Under the pieces are notes generated by a model, which saw only the letters and a program-made list of their open reading frames with translations, was not told the DNA's origin and made no database searches. From the NCBI RefSeq assembly GCF_963678635.1, contig NC_087067.1:8539716-8603715 (forward strand): a DNA stretch of 64,000 nt. Direction: 5' to 3'. A program made the translations under genes and the position numbers. This stretch comes from Symsagittifera roscoffensis. Taxonomy: Eukaryota; Xenacoelomorpha; Acoela; Convolutidae. Below, one piece after another: positions 1 to 11,169 of the stretch. Each line of letters opens with the position of its first letter. The first letter of the stretch is position 1.

Positions 1-300
1 TATCAATAACAAAAAAATGTTTTAATCCTCACATGGTATGTAAAGTACAGATAGCTATACTTTGAAGATTAGAAAACATTAGACCAAATATCAGAAATAG
101 ACAAAACAGCAAGCCTACATTTTATTTGAAAATTTTTTGAATCTCAAGTATCTTCTTCATTTAACTAGAACAATCTAGCCGCGTGTTCAATCAGTTGGCC
201 GATTAGCCGTGTATTTTTTTAAATATAATTAAAAGAATAATACAACTATGAGAAAAACTGAGACTGGTCAATGAGCTTAATAGGTATATGAGCAGAAAAA

Positions 301-352
301 ACGAACAAGACTAATTGTATCAGGGCAAACCCCTGATCGATCCGACTGCTTT
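301..352 (-). repeat. R1 element 3' end fragment (hairpin)
   Basis: This short stretch matches, on the minus strand, the conserved end seen at 8690-8725, 47645-47700 and 53130-53172: a CAGTCGGA-type word, then a GC hairpin (here degenerate), then a tail resembling TGATACGAGCAGTCTTGTTC. Only the end of the element is present. Confidence 0.55.
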
Positions 353-937
353 ATAACGTCTTCAAAATAATTTTCAATTGACAATAATGATTAATTTTTG
401 TACATGAAAAAGATAAAAAAAACTTGCTTAGCAATTTTCATAACGTTAGTTTTGGCAAGTAGCCTGTCTCAACAATTTAAACCAAACTCCAAACCGCCGC
501 TCACTCGTTATAGAACGAAACAACATTACCTGCTGCTTGACCCAACTTGCCCAAACTGGAACTTTTAAAATCTTAACAAAATTTATCACAGATCAAATAT
601 TTATGTTTAATGATTTGAGCTCAAAACATCATTACCTGTCAGAGCGTTTGAAAAAAAAAATTCGCTGTAAAAAATGGCTAATTAAAAATTGAAATTTTTG
701 AAGATTTTCTAAACTGGCTTGGAGAAAAAACCACACATAGTTTGTCCTGTTTTTCGAATAGAGACAACTAACATGTCTCTATTGTCTATTCTAACATATT
801 CTTAAGAGTTTTCGAGCCGTTTTAAACGCCGCTCAAATGTTATTACTGCGATATGTTTTGCTTATCAGTTATCATAATTTGGTCAAAAACACAGTTTTTA
901 TGCCCTCATAACTTTGCCGAACTTCCTAACAGGTAAC

Positions 938-1054
938 ATTACGAGGCCAAACTGTGCTTTTTAGGAAATTTAAGCGGAATCCGCAACAAGGATGCTCCCT
1001 TTGTTTTTTCATTTTCTTTGATCGTTCCGACAGTGCACATTTTGGCCTTGTAAT
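938..1054. mobile_element. Short MITE with TTACGAGGCCAAACTGTG inverted ends
   Basis: The left end reads ATTACGAGGCCAAACTGTGC and the right end is its imperfect reverse complement, GCACATTTTGGCCTTGTAAT, enclosing about 117 bp without coding capacity. A second copy with the same left end lies at 55741-55937. A non-autonomous DNA transposon is the simplest reading. The superfamily is not determinable from these ends. Confidence 0.6.
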
Positions 1055-1481
1055 AAAAAAATCTTTTGTTTCTGAGTTTAAGGTATCAATAGTTCAGCGA
1101 GTTTAGGATGATTTAAGAAAATCCCGTCAAAAATGACGAATTAAAAATATGAAATTTCTCTGGAGAAAATATCACACCCAGAACAATTATTCTGTTTGTT
1201 TTTCTATAGAGCTTGGAATAAAGTTATTGAATTTTACGAGCTAACCGACATACCAAGTATCAACAGTGTCAATTATAGAAAGGATATGAATTATTATCAC
1301 ATGAGTTGAGTAAATTCATCATAATCTTTTTAACGTGGTTTTTACGGAAGCTTGCATGACTTTCAGGTTTTTTATTTAATAGTTACCAAAAATTTAGTTC
1401 GCTGATTGTAAAATTAAAATATTAATGAAACAGTTCGGTAATATAACTTATCGTTTTTGACATCAAATTCTGATGTTTCAG

Positions 1482-1707
1482 CGCCCATTGCAATTTTCAC
1501 TGATGCAAAAGAGGGTACCTATCCAGATCTAAGAGCAGACCCTGATTCCCCTAGGAACATAACTGTTCTCCATTGCGGCAGCTCATGGGATCCGACCTGG
1601 AAATCTGTCTACTTCACATCTCTGGCTGTCGTGGAGTGCTTAGTACCAGTGGCTGTGATGGTATTCTTCTATATCGGAGTGTTCAAAAATTTTGTCCGTC
1701 AAATAAG
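1482..1707 (+). CDS. Class A peptide-type GPCR, exon covering TM4 end, ECL2 and TM5
   Basis: This internal exon encodes part of a seven-transmembrane rhodopsin-family receptor at the plasma membrane. It begins after a pyrimidine-rich TTTCAG acceptor and ends at AATAAG|GTCAG. It encodes the end of TM4 (APIAIF), an extracellular loop 2 with the conserved cysteine (LHCGSSWDP) and two possible N-linked glycosylation contexts, and TM5 with its proline and tyrosine (VPVAVMVFFYIGVF). The exon ends after two bases of an Arg codon; the next exon supplies exactly the third base, which supports the splice. The long acidic ECL2 and the CLNPILYSGF motif in the next exon fit neuropeptide-type receptors. 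The ligand cannot be assigned; somatostatin/allatostatin-C, galanin or other peptide classes are all possible. Confidence 0.82.
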
Positions 1708-3018
1708 GTCAGATTGTATCCTAGCTAATTTACTCGTTAGAAGTTACAGTCATTTATAAAATGAGTTTGTTAAATTTGATTTTCAGTCAAAACTAATTCG
1801 AAAAATATTTTTTTCTCAAAATTGACCAACACTGATTTTGCTAGCCCCTTTTATTTTATTGTTAAGACCATTTATCCACGAAGGAAAGGAAATGACCAAC
1901 ATACGAGCCGTACAGCTCATCACACCGAACCACAGTTGTGCCCCTGTTTAAAAACTACATGGAGTTTTGCTTGGTTAAATTTCTGTGCTGGCTAATGTTG
2001 CCTCATCCACAAGCAACGATCCCAAATTATTATGGGCAACAAACATCCGAACTTTCGATAGAGAGGTGGAGACATAAACTTGTTCCCCACCGCTCTTCTA
2101 TTAAATCAAGCAACACTTTCAACTTTTTTTTTTTGCATTTCAACATCAATAAAGCTGATGCTTCCTAAATTGAATTGTTTGTATGGCAATAGTATTTCTG
2201 CCTCGCGAGATCAAAACTTATAAATTTGAGCCAGCGGCAGCTTTTGTTTACAAACTCAGTCATTATTTGGTTATGACTTCAATCAGCATTTTCGTAAGAC
2301 ATTGATTGACATTGCAATTCTTGCAATTCATGCTAATTGCTCTATAAAAGCTATCTTGGTACGCGAATCAGACTTTTCAGGCTGATAGGAGGCAGAGTTG
2401 AAAGCCAATCCAACGGATCAACAATTTGCAATTTTGTAAGAAAAAGCTTTAACTCAAAGCCGTAAAAAACTCGAAGCATAAAAAAAACTAATAAAGTGTG
2501 ACCATATCAGTTTTTTGTTTGACAGAGAGTTTCATATCATCTCTTCTGCTATCTGCGCTCCTGAAAGTTTTGGTACAGAACTGAAATCAAATTACACCAC
2601 TTTACGAGAATTAAGAGCTTGATTTTGAGTTTGGAAACAATTTTTGAGAGATTTTATCCCCTTTTGGTATTATTTTATAACATCCATTTTCGGCCGAACA
2701 ACCCTAAACTTTTTCTAAAGGAGGATTTTCCGGCAATACATAATAATAGTGAACGGGAGCGCGCGTCAAAAAACTGAATTTTTTTTGGCCCAAATTTTCG
2801 AAAAATTGCCCAAAAACGGAGGAAAATTTTTGGTCAAAATAGGGTTTCTATGGTGATCCGGGAGCGTTCGGAAAATGAATTTGGTCGACGTCAAAAAAGG
2901 TCTGCCCCTTCCCTCCCCCTCGAGAAAATCCTAGATCCGCCCCTGTTTGTGCAGACACGGAAGTTTGTACCTAGTAACGATGATAGTCTTCAATTAGCGA
3001 GTGTGTGCTCCATTTTAG
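1708..3018 (+). other. GPCR intron (GT-AG, 1311 bp)
   Basis: The intron starts GTCAGATTG and ends TCCATTTTAG. Removing it joins AG|G into an Arg codon and keeps the reading frame open from TM5 through intracellular loop 3 into TM6. It contains a reverse-oriented hAT-type MITE ending 73 bp before the acceptor. The reading frames seen inside it (for example 1938-2168 and 2850-3080) show no homology or exon-like ends and are taken as chance. Confidence 0.78.
2655..2945 (-). mobile_element. hAT-type MITE (CAGGGGCGGATC family), truncated, in GPCR intron
   Basis: The stretch ends CTAGATCCGCCCCTG, the reverse complement of the family's terminal repeat. It carries the family body in reverse order: the ATCCATTTTCGGCCG block, AACCCTAAA, GAGCGCGCG, the TTTGGTCGACGTC block and a C-rich tract. 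The opposite terminus is degenerate or missing near 2655. Its insertion so close to the splice acceptor may matter for the length of the polypyrimidine region, but the acceptor itself is intact. Confidence 0.75.
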
Positions 3019-3415
3019 GAATCCGAGAAGCGCTTTGTGCCACATCAATCAAAATCGACTCAGTTTGGTGCTGGGTCTGATCGTTCTCAGCTTTATCGTC
3101 TCGTACGGACCCTTCTACATGATCCAGATGGTAAACGAATTCCACTTTCTGAAGAACCACCAACTATCTGTCATCTACATGACAGTTGTGTTCCAAATTC
3201 TGACATATGTCAACAGCTGTTTGAATCCCATTCTCTACAGCGGATTCACAAAAAAATTCATGCTGATTCGAGACCTGTCGGACTCGACTGCGCAAGGAAA
3301 TAATCCAGCGACTGTACCGGATGGCGACGGGGATCGATGCCTCGAAGATAAAGCGCCGTATGTTCCGTCTACATCTTTTGAGCTTTCAAATAAAATGGTT
3401 TCCACCGGCGCCTAG
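3019..3415 (+). CDS. Class A peptide-type GPCR, terminal exon (ICL3, TM6, TM7, C-tail)
   Basis: This last coding exon follows the acceptor CCATTTTAG and continues the frame of the previous exon. It encodes a short intracellular loop 3, TM6 (LVLGLIVLSFIVSYGPFYM), and TM7 with the hallmark N-P-x-x-Y (NSCLNPILYSGFTKKF). A cytoplasmic tail of about 55 residues is rich in Ser, Thr and Asp and ends STGA before a TAG stop. TM6 keeps the conserved proline, but the usual CWxP toggle reads SYGP, with Tyr in place of Trp. No frameshift or stop interrupts the exon, so the gene looks functional. The ligand is unknown; a neuropeptide is inferred from the NSCLNPILY signature common in peptide receptors. Confidence 0.85.
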
Positions 3416-3895
3416 CGTTCAACATATCAACTGGTTTTCAAGTTGGCAAACTTTAAAATATTGGAAGCTAAACAAATTTTTCCTGCCTGCACGAAATTGG
3501 AATCTGATCCCTGAAAAATCCCCAAGGTTGCATAAACGAACCCATCTGCTGTATTAGAAAATGAATTTCCTGTGTCGAGTTGCTCAACTAATGAATAGAC
3601 TGCCATTTGATGATTTTGAGGTTTCGATCAATCTCTGCAAAAGGAGAGAGCCAATTAATTTCAAAAACACAAATTATATATCTGATTTAAACGGATGAAA
3701 TGCATATGCCAATATGTTAAAATTGAAAGCAAGGCTACTCCTGTCATCGCTTCTAATAAGAATATTCTTTTTGCCCTTGAATGGGTTTAGAATTCAGTTC
3801 AAAATGTGTTTTTTTTTAATGTTTTGGATTTTTTCTATTCACAAAGGAATCGATGTCTTTTGGGTTGAGGTATGAAGTTTTATGCAAAGTTGTTA

Positions 3896-3901
3896 AATAA
3901 A
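3896..3901 (+). promoter_or_regulatory. Candidate polyadenylation signal AATAAA for the GPCR
   Basis: This is the first canonical AATAAA downstream of the stop codon at 3413-3415, giving a 3' UTR of about 500 bases. The surrounding DNA is AT-rich, so chance occurrence is likely enough to keep confidence low. Confidence 0.35.
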
Positions 3902-4751
3902 ATAATCGATTATTGTCCATGATAATTCAGTGAACAAGCCTATTTGGTTCCAAATTTTGTTCCGAAAAAAAATTGAATGAGTTCGACATTATTTGAGACC
4001 ATCTCATCAAAAAGACGATGCAAAAATTTGACAGAATACAAATTTTAATGCAGCTATATGATTAGGCCGAGCGCCTTAGTCTAAATTTTCCATAATCTTA
4101 TATATCACACAATTTAAGGACTCAAATAGTGTATTATTGGAACTTGATTGTGCTGAAAAAAGTTACAAACTGCCGTATTTATTTTGCAGAATTCTTCATA
4201 ATGTTAATATAATTGTTCAATCTACAATAATTGCTCCAATTATTTTTTTAATTAGTGTTTCTCAGATAAGTATTTGCATATGAGTTTTGGATGTAAAGTT
4301 TGCAGAAAAATAGAAAATATTTTTGTCAATAATAAAATATCTTCGCTAAGAAGTCTAAGTCTTACATGAGCCATTAGCAGTCAAGAAATAGATGTGAAAG
4401 CAATCATTAGCATCACTAGATGAAAAATCAACCGAACGGCTTACACCAGGGCGGGGTTCAGTGTTTAAAACGTATTTTTTTAAAGTGGTTATTGATGTCG
4501 AGCTTGGTCGATCAATATATCAAGATTCATTTTACAGTTGATGAAAGTTTTAATTTCAATGCTTTCTTCCCAACTTAGTCTGGCTGTGTCAAAATCACAA
4601 ATTTTTCACATATATCAAGTATTTGAGACAATTTACCGCGCTTAAGTTAAAATAAAAATTGATATGACGGCAGAAGTTGATAATCATCAACATCCACGGT
4701 GGGACCTTCATGCTTTCATGCCACAGGGGAGGATGACAAGCCCAGCCCTTA
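3902..4751. other. AT-rich intergenic stretch, no recognised gene
   Basis: No coding or repeat identity was recognised. A short word near 4458-4500 (CAGTGTTTAAAACG followed by T-rich sequence) resembles the inner part of the Tc1-type MITE ends at 5488, but too weakly to call a copy. Confidence 0.4.
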
Positions 4752-4958
4752 TCACGCTTTTATTGAGGTTAGTTTTATATCAATCAAATCTTTAGGAGAT
4801 ACTCGTGCAAGTTTTACCGCTGGTCTTGTTAAACCACCTAACGCCGTTTTGAGCTTACACGAGCGCGCGATGCCATCAGAGCCGGTAAAATTTCTAGCAC
4901 GCATCCTAGTGATCAGATGCCTCCTGTTGATAGTCCTCAAGTATCCAAATAAAGTCAT
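4752..4958 (-). pseudogene. BEL/Pao retrotransposon remnant: DUF5641 C-terminal scrap
   Basis: The minus-strand frame contains LITRMRARNFTGSDGIARS followed by KLKTALGGLTRPAVKLARVS. Its spacing fits the pattern ...G.DG..R...VKT..G.L.RP..KL that ends BEL/Pao polyproteins downstream of integrase (the DUF5641 module). Nothing upstream on the same strand gives a readable integrase, so this is an orphaned end. It is the only BEL C-terminus in the window and does not belong to the element at 34.9-41.7 kb, which has lost this part. The overlapping plus-strand frame at 4699-5082 is its shadow. Confidence 0.55.
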
Positions 4959-5487
4959 ATTTTTTAAATATTTCCTCGGATTGCGTTCATTTAGTCCTTC
5001 TCATGAGAACAGGAGCCTAAATTTCCTAAAGACGCCTCCGGAAGCTGTCAATTCTATCTTCTGTTTTATTTTATTACTTTAAACTATCTAATTATTTCAA
5101 ACTTATTTCCTATGGAAACAAACCGATGCTCAAATGCCTCAAAATCCGTAATAGTTGTCGAACTTTAAGCTAACCTTACAATAGTTTTATAGAGAAGCAT
5201 TAAAGCCTCTTTGCAAATGAAAACCCAAACTTTTTTGCGACCTTTAAATTGTCTAAATTACGTCGGGCAAATTTCAAAAAATTGATAAAACGTCAGGTGT
5301 TTCTAATTTTTTTTTTCTATTTCTCACTAATTCTTTTGCTGTACGTTTTTTGCTGTACTCTTTCTGTTTATGTTTTTTTTTGCATTATATGCTTTTTGCG
5401 TTGAACAAACTCCAAACACACGTTTGAGCTTTACAGACTGACGGACTTCTCTTCGCAAGTTATCTTTTCAGTTGGCAAATTTTCAAA

Positions 5488-6123
5488 TGGTGCTGATTCA
5501 AATTATCCAGAAAAACGAATGAAACTTAGTGTTTGAAACGCGTTTTTCTCAAAATGGATTGACTTTAGAAAAAAAATTGAAGACAAAACTTACGTCGAAT
5601 TTCAGCTGAATTTTCTTACGAATTTCGGGCGCCAAATGTCTAAAGTTTATAATCTCCAAAAGATGGAAAAACGTCTAAAAATTGTTTTTTTTTTAATAAA
5701 ACAAATGGTTTTTTTATAAAATAAAATTGATTTTTTTGCTATTATTCAAAAAAAAGTAAATATAATTAGACAAAAATGTGATGACTTACTTAGCCTTCCT
5801 CAAATTTTGTTGGGCTATATAAAAGGACCGCCTTGATTTTTTTCGTCAGTTTGAACCAATAGTTTTGGTGTAAGTTTTGATTGACTAAAAAGTAGTAGGG
5901 GTAATTTATGTGGTTAAGTTGGTAGTTTTTAGGGTTAAAAATGGTAGTTATTGGCTTTTTGGAACCCAACTTCGCACAATATTTTGCCCTATATCAAATT
6001 TCTGCTGAAAGTCTATGTAATCTTTGTCTTCAATTTTTAGTCTAAATGCAATCCATTTTGAAAAAAACGCGTTTTGAATTCCAAGTTTTATTCGTTTTGT
6101 CCCGGTAAAATAAATCAGCCCTG
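5488..6123. mobile_element. Tc1/mariner-type MITE, diverged copy
   Basis: The ends are long inverted repeats. The left end begins near GGTGCTGATTCAAATTATCC, and the right end finishes in CAGCCCTG followed by TA. Both arms contain the blocks ACGCGTTTTT-CTCAAAATGGATTG and AATTGAAGACAAA in opposite orientation. The arms continue inward (AATTTCGGGC; TTGTTGGGCTA), matching the better-preserved element at 34264-41877. About 636 bp, no coding capacity. The left terminus is decayed (TGGTGCTG rather than CAGTGCTG), so the TA duplication is seen only on the right. Confidence 0.72.
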
Positions 6124-7739
6124 TATCTTGTAAAGGTCATCAGAATAGAGTTTTCCTCTAAAACACCGTATCAATGCGGTAAGAATACACATTTGAATTG
6201 ATTTGACCTGCACTTTGGGGCTTTTTCCCGGCTTGAAACTCTAATCTGAAGTGTACAGGATGTTCAAGTGTACAGGATGTTCTCATTTTTTAAGATACCG
6301 CGCGAAGAGAACCATTCTGTAAATCTCTAATGCATGCAATAATTTTTTTCAGCAAAAAAGCAGCTATTCTAATGTTGAAGTTTCTTGAACTATGTTTGAC
6401 AAGAAAATGTTGATGAGTTTTTTACCATCAACTCGCCCTCGAATTCATGTAGTAATGAATTTTGGCGAGGATCTGCCGGCTGTAGAAAAAAAAATTGTCG
6501 TTACCATAGTCAATTTTGTAAAATGAAACCAAAGGAGAGGCTTCTGTGTATTTTTCTATACATTATTATGCATAGATATCATTTACACTTATGTTGATAA
6601 CAACAATCGTTGGTGGAACCCTGATTTTATAATCAGTGACAGTTGTACGTCCGAGACGAAAATTTTAACCATTCTTGACAAAATTTGTCGTAATCTTAAA
6701 TGTTGTTCTGTTCATATTTTGTTGATGTCAGCGCCACAGAAAACAAAACTTACTCTCAAATTATGTCGAATTTGTTAAATACTTTATAAAATAAGTCATT
6801 TTAAGGCATGATGCAGAAACAAAATAATTATACTCTAGCGAACTTGGATCAATCTTGATGTCTGCACTACTCAAAAAGGTCAAGATTAAGCTGAAGTGGT
6901 TTTCAATTAGTTGCGAGTCTTGATGGCCATATTCTATGCGCTTTTTCAATCTTCTCAAGTTGTTTTGTTTTGATTTGGAATTATCTAATCATATTTACGT
7001 AATTTCTATCAAATTCATTGAAACATACTTATCAGTCATAAGTGAATCAAAAGTTGCTTATCATTCAAGGTAGCTGAAATTTTAAAAAAGAGAGCTGATT
7101 TTGCCGAAACAAAGAAATATACAAAGAATTGTTGTGTATATTTTGTGAACGGTTGACGGGATTTTTTTCCAGTTTTGAAAAAGAACATGGCGAACTCTGT
7201 TTTTTTTACTGTTCGGAAAAAAAAAAACGAACAGTCTTTCGACATAATTAATTTCTTATTGCAAAAAAAATTATGATCAGAGAAAAAAATATGAATTTGT
7301 AAAAGAATTTTTGGAATATTCATAATTTGCGCCAAATTTGATTAAAGTTTGAGCTCCATAGTACTAAATAACTTCCAGGTTAAAATGATATTTGTAATTC
7401 GATTTACATATTTATCATCACTCCTAATTACTATTTTCGATATTCATAAATTGTTGCCGCGACCAAAAACAACTTGTATCGAAAAACATTTAAGAAAAAC
7501 GTCATTTGAAGAAAACAAAATTTAGGAAAACGACAACACGCAAAGTTTAAAAATTAGTTCATAATTTAATAATTTTGGTTGAAATTTTCCGACGATAAAG
7601 GTTGTACTGTACTAACTTTTGCATAAATTCCTACCCTCTGCTGGCAGGCTTGCAGCCCATCCAGTATATTGTGATTCTCTTCTGATGCAATATTTGACTT
7701 AAATTGTGTTGTTTTTGTTTCGGTTGTCTTATTGCGTCA
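6124..7739. other. AT-rich intergenic stretch, no recognised gene
   Basis: Reading frames here are short, lysine- and phenylalanine-rich and match nothing I know. Examples are the minus-strand frames at 6761-6958 and 7036-7335. No repeat family recognised elsewhere in the window extends into this stretch. Confidence 0.4.
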
Positions 7740-8725
7740 TTAAGTATTCGTTACCAAAGTAAATGAATATTTGTGCTCGGGTGGGTTTTTTTTTCTTCAG
7801 ACAAATTTCCACTTTTTAACTATCCGGGTTGACCAAAAATGCTTATCATATAATTCTCACAAACGGGAAATTTCTTGTCATACAATTCCATACAATTCCA
7901 TACTTACAGAAAATTGTATGAAATCTCTATAAAAAACATTTTCCCATAAATGGAAATTGTATGACTAACATTTTGGCCATAAATGAAAATTGTATGGCTA
8001 AAAATTAATCATTTCTGAGAATTGTATGCCAAACAGTTTTCGGAATTTTTTTTTCAAATGCGGCACAAATTACAATAAGCCCATCTAATAAGCCGTGCAG
8101 TCTCTGAACAGAGAAGAAAACCTGAGGAAAAAAAAGTTTTTTTTTTTAGAAGTTGCAACCTCAGTTTCTTAATTTTCTGCAGGAAATTTTCTTAACTTTT
8201 TAGATAGCAGCAGGGTCGTAATCTCATCCTAAGGGGGCAATACTGGAGAGGGGCTACCTCAAACAAGAATTATAAAAAAACCTTTATTTTTTTTTAAAAA
8301 AACCTTTAAATCATTTGAAAAGTATTGTTGCCCGGAGCTTAAATTTGAAAAAATATTCCGCCTGTGATCATTTTTTGCAAAGTTATGGGGGTTTAAAGAT
8401 TGTCATTTCGGCCAATTTGGGACAATTAACGCGAGAGATTTAATCCGTCTTAGAAAACGTTCCAAATTGGTTCCAAAAGCTTATATGTCACAATTGATTT
8501 GGTAATAGGAGCTAAATCTAATATGTACTTAGTACTTAATATGGCGTGTGGAGGGATATGGCGTAATAACCACTTTGTACTTAATATGGCGTGTGGGGGG
8601 ATTTTTCACAAAAAAAATACTTTAAAAAAATTTCAATATTATTTCATTACATTCAAATTTTTCAAGTTATTGCTGCTCCATAGACCTTAAAAGGCAGTCG
8701 GCAGTCGGATCATACGAGCAGTCTT
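7740..8725 (+). mobile_element. R1 hairpin-ended repeat, copy enlarged by an insertion
   Basis: The left part (AATATTTGTGCTCGGGTGGG, a T-run, then CTTCAGACAAATTTC and CTTTTTAACTA) matches 49085-49160 and 52665-52740. The right part (TTATGGGGGTTTAAAGATTG, GGCCAATTTGGGACAATTAA, TATGGCGTGTG, AAAAGGCAGTCGG, ATACGAGCAGTCTTGTT) matches 52745-53172. Between them about 400 bp are extra, including an AATTGTATG-rich cluster. TATGGCGTGTGGxGGGAT occurs twice within this copy, a local duplication. Non-coding throughout. Confidence 0.65.
7855..8040. repeat. Clustered CATACAATT / AATTGTATG words
   Basis: CATACAATTCCAT-type words and their reverse complements (AAATTGTATG, GAATTGTATG) recur at least seven times in 180 bp, spaced 20-40 bp, in both orientations. 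They can pair into several alternative stems. The same word type recurs at 48240-48300 and 51830-51870, inside segment B of the large duplication. Confidence 0.5.
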
Positions 8726-11169
8726 GTTAAACTTTTAATCTAAATAAATGAGTCGTAGTTGACATACAAAATTGCATGGACATTCAAAAAAAACTTAGAT
8801 GTATTTACACTCAAGCTTAGTGAAACATCGTTTCCAGTTTTCGGTTTTTTCTTTCAGCATTTTTCTACCTTAAAATGTTTAAATTTAAGAGAGCTCGTAA
8901 AATGTACTTGGTTGGCATGAAAAAAGATAACTAATGTTCGAAAAGTTTCAAAATCCGTCGCCCGCTACCTTCTCGAGCTCGTTTACTCGTTTTGCTTGCA
9001 AGCTACTATTTGTTGCGAGCTTCAACGTGTCACAATCAGTACAATTCCATTCAGTACAATAGCCATTACATTGGCTAATGTCAGTAATTGAGCAAATTGA
9101 CATTCATCTATCGAGATTGACAATTATTTATGTCGGAAAGTGAACAAAATAGCATTTTTTTTTTCGATTATATGTTTTATACGAGGCTCCATTTTGCGGA
9201 GAATACAGACTTTTCCTTGACCTATTTATTAATTAAGTTTACATATTGACTTAAGTTTCGCTCTTTTCACTGTTAAAAAGGCTATTTCTTCTGCTAATAC
9301 CCGCCTACAGCGTTTATTCGTTTAAATGTCACAAGTACTTCAATTAGAGCTTTTGACCCATTGGTCTAAACAAAAAGCTATTCGCCTACTGGATTTAAAG
9401 TTCGACGTTCATATTTTTATTCAAAATGCTACAATACCTTTTCAGAGACCATAAAAGGTGTAAAATCTAATTCAAATCTTTCATACAAAAGAGCCAACTG
9501 CTGCATACTCGGATTGAATTAAATCGGTGGTCATTGATGATCCATTACTATATCAGATGTTACTTTTTTGAGCGATAAATCAGCAATGCCGAATCGATGT
9601 TGTGGATTTTTAAATTCGACCTCGAAAAACACGTACCTGCACATGTATAAACAACAAAAAACTGAAAAAAAACAACTGGAAATCTGAATATTTAGCTCAA
9701 CGGCCAATTTACCTAAAAATATTTTAAAATTGAATTTAAACCCAACTAAACTTTTGTTAGGTGTCTTGAAATTAAGCCATTTTAGCTAAGAAACTGACAT
9801 TTTAGCATAAAAAAATCGTTGAAAATCCCCTCTATTTTGTGGTTATGTTCAATCCTTTTACAGAACGTTTAAAAGCAACGTAGTCTAGCACTGAAGTTAC
9901 CATAAGGCTAGATAGCCATCGCAATTGTACTTTTATGAAAAATGCCCAAATTTCAAATCTAAAAAACTGAGCAGGTAAATGAGTATAATAGCAAAAAATA
10001 GTATTATAACAGTGTTTATCCAATATTATTAAAAACGTATTTAATGAGTTTTTAAAATTATCGGAGTTTTTCAGATAATATTTTAATTTCCTACATGGTG
10101 AAGTTGTGGTAGTCAAATCTTCTACCGTCACTAGAATTGCATCTGTAATGCTTGTTTGTGCACATATAATTACATTTGAAACCTCCTTCACTGAATGCCT
10201 TATTGAGCTGCCGTAGATTTGCAACTGCCTTTTGCTTCCTGCGGAAGTTTTGGAGGATGCTTAAAATTTCCCCTTGACCCTGAGTTGACATGACTGTTAT
10301 TGACTTTGTTGTTGTTTTTTTTTGAATGGCTTCCAGATTGACCGGAGACGTTTGTGTTTTCCTTCTTGGTTCTAATATGGAGCCAAGTCTGAGAATTTAA
10401 AACTTTTTAATATGAATAATGGGATCGCCTTCTCAGATGGCGTTTTTTGTCTTCGACAATCTGTTCCAGCGGAAGTGTACTATCCAGATGGAACCATTTT
10501 TTGGGTTTCTTATTGGCAATATGTTGCTGAGTTGAAGTTTACTTTTCAGTCGCTGAAAATTCGACGGCTGGGGGAGAAATGATTCCTCCTGATGACAAAA
10601 TTAGGCCTTCCATTGGTAGTGGTGCCAGGGCCCAATTTGGAGCCTACTAATTTTTAAACGTTTTGTTTTTTTGGCACTACTTTCCGAATTTGAGGTTAAA
10701 TGAAAAAAGTGACGCAGTTTTAAGTTGCTCGCTTCATCTAAGAGACTACGTTCAAGTTTACCTTCGGTACTGCTCTTGGCTTTGAATTCTTGTCTCAAAC
10801 TCTTAGGTCAATTTACTTTTAAATTTAAAGCCAGATGAATTTTTTAAATAAAAGTTCATCTATTTGTTATAGCATATAATCTTTTGATTTTGTAACCTTA
10901 TCAGTGAATATTCCGAATAATTATTTTTTGACTTTTGCTGGAAAACTTTCGAGAATATTTCTACTTGATATATTTAATTGCTCAATATTTTTTATTTATT
11001 TTGACAAGAAATTGCCAGAGTGGTTCCAATCTCAACTTCACGGTTCCTATCATGATATTTGTGTTGTGGCGTTGATAACACCTGGCTGCTATCTGTGAGT
11101 ATCTCCAATAATGTGTTTCCATTCTCGTACCACAACAACTTCTTCGATGACATCCAGAAACTGGCTAAT
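8726..11169. other. AT-rich stretch, no assignable gene
   Basis: Minus-strand frames of 130, 66 and 65 codons (9832-10224, 10091-10291, 10601-10798) are rich in Lys, Asn and Ser. They could be decayed retrotransposon sequence, since recognisable gypsy and LINE remains lie further right on the same strand, but I see no diagnostic motif. Left unassigned. Confidence 0.35.

Larger units (their letters stand above)
1..1481 (+). other. Upstream intron or 5' flank of the GPCR gene
   Basis: No exon could be recognised here. The downstream exon opens in split-codon phase at the end of TM4, so earlier exons (N-terminus to TM4) must lie upstream, most likely outside the window. The stretch holds two small repeats, a fragment of the R1 hairpin element and a short MITE, and is otherwise AT-rich with no long reading frame. 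Confidence 0.5.

Noticed and set aside
1938-3080. Additional GPCR exons within the 1708-3018 intron
   Set aside because: The frames lack transmembrane patterns, and the splice phases of the flanking exons already match perfectly.
4699-5082. 127-codon plus-strand frame
   Set aside because: Lies opposite the BEL DUF5641 remnant, which has recognisable motifs; the plus frame has none.
9832-10291. Minus-strand frames of 130 and 66 codons as a possible retrotransposon gag
   Set aside because: No zinc knuckle, capsid motif or LTR could be tied to them; left as unassigned sequence.
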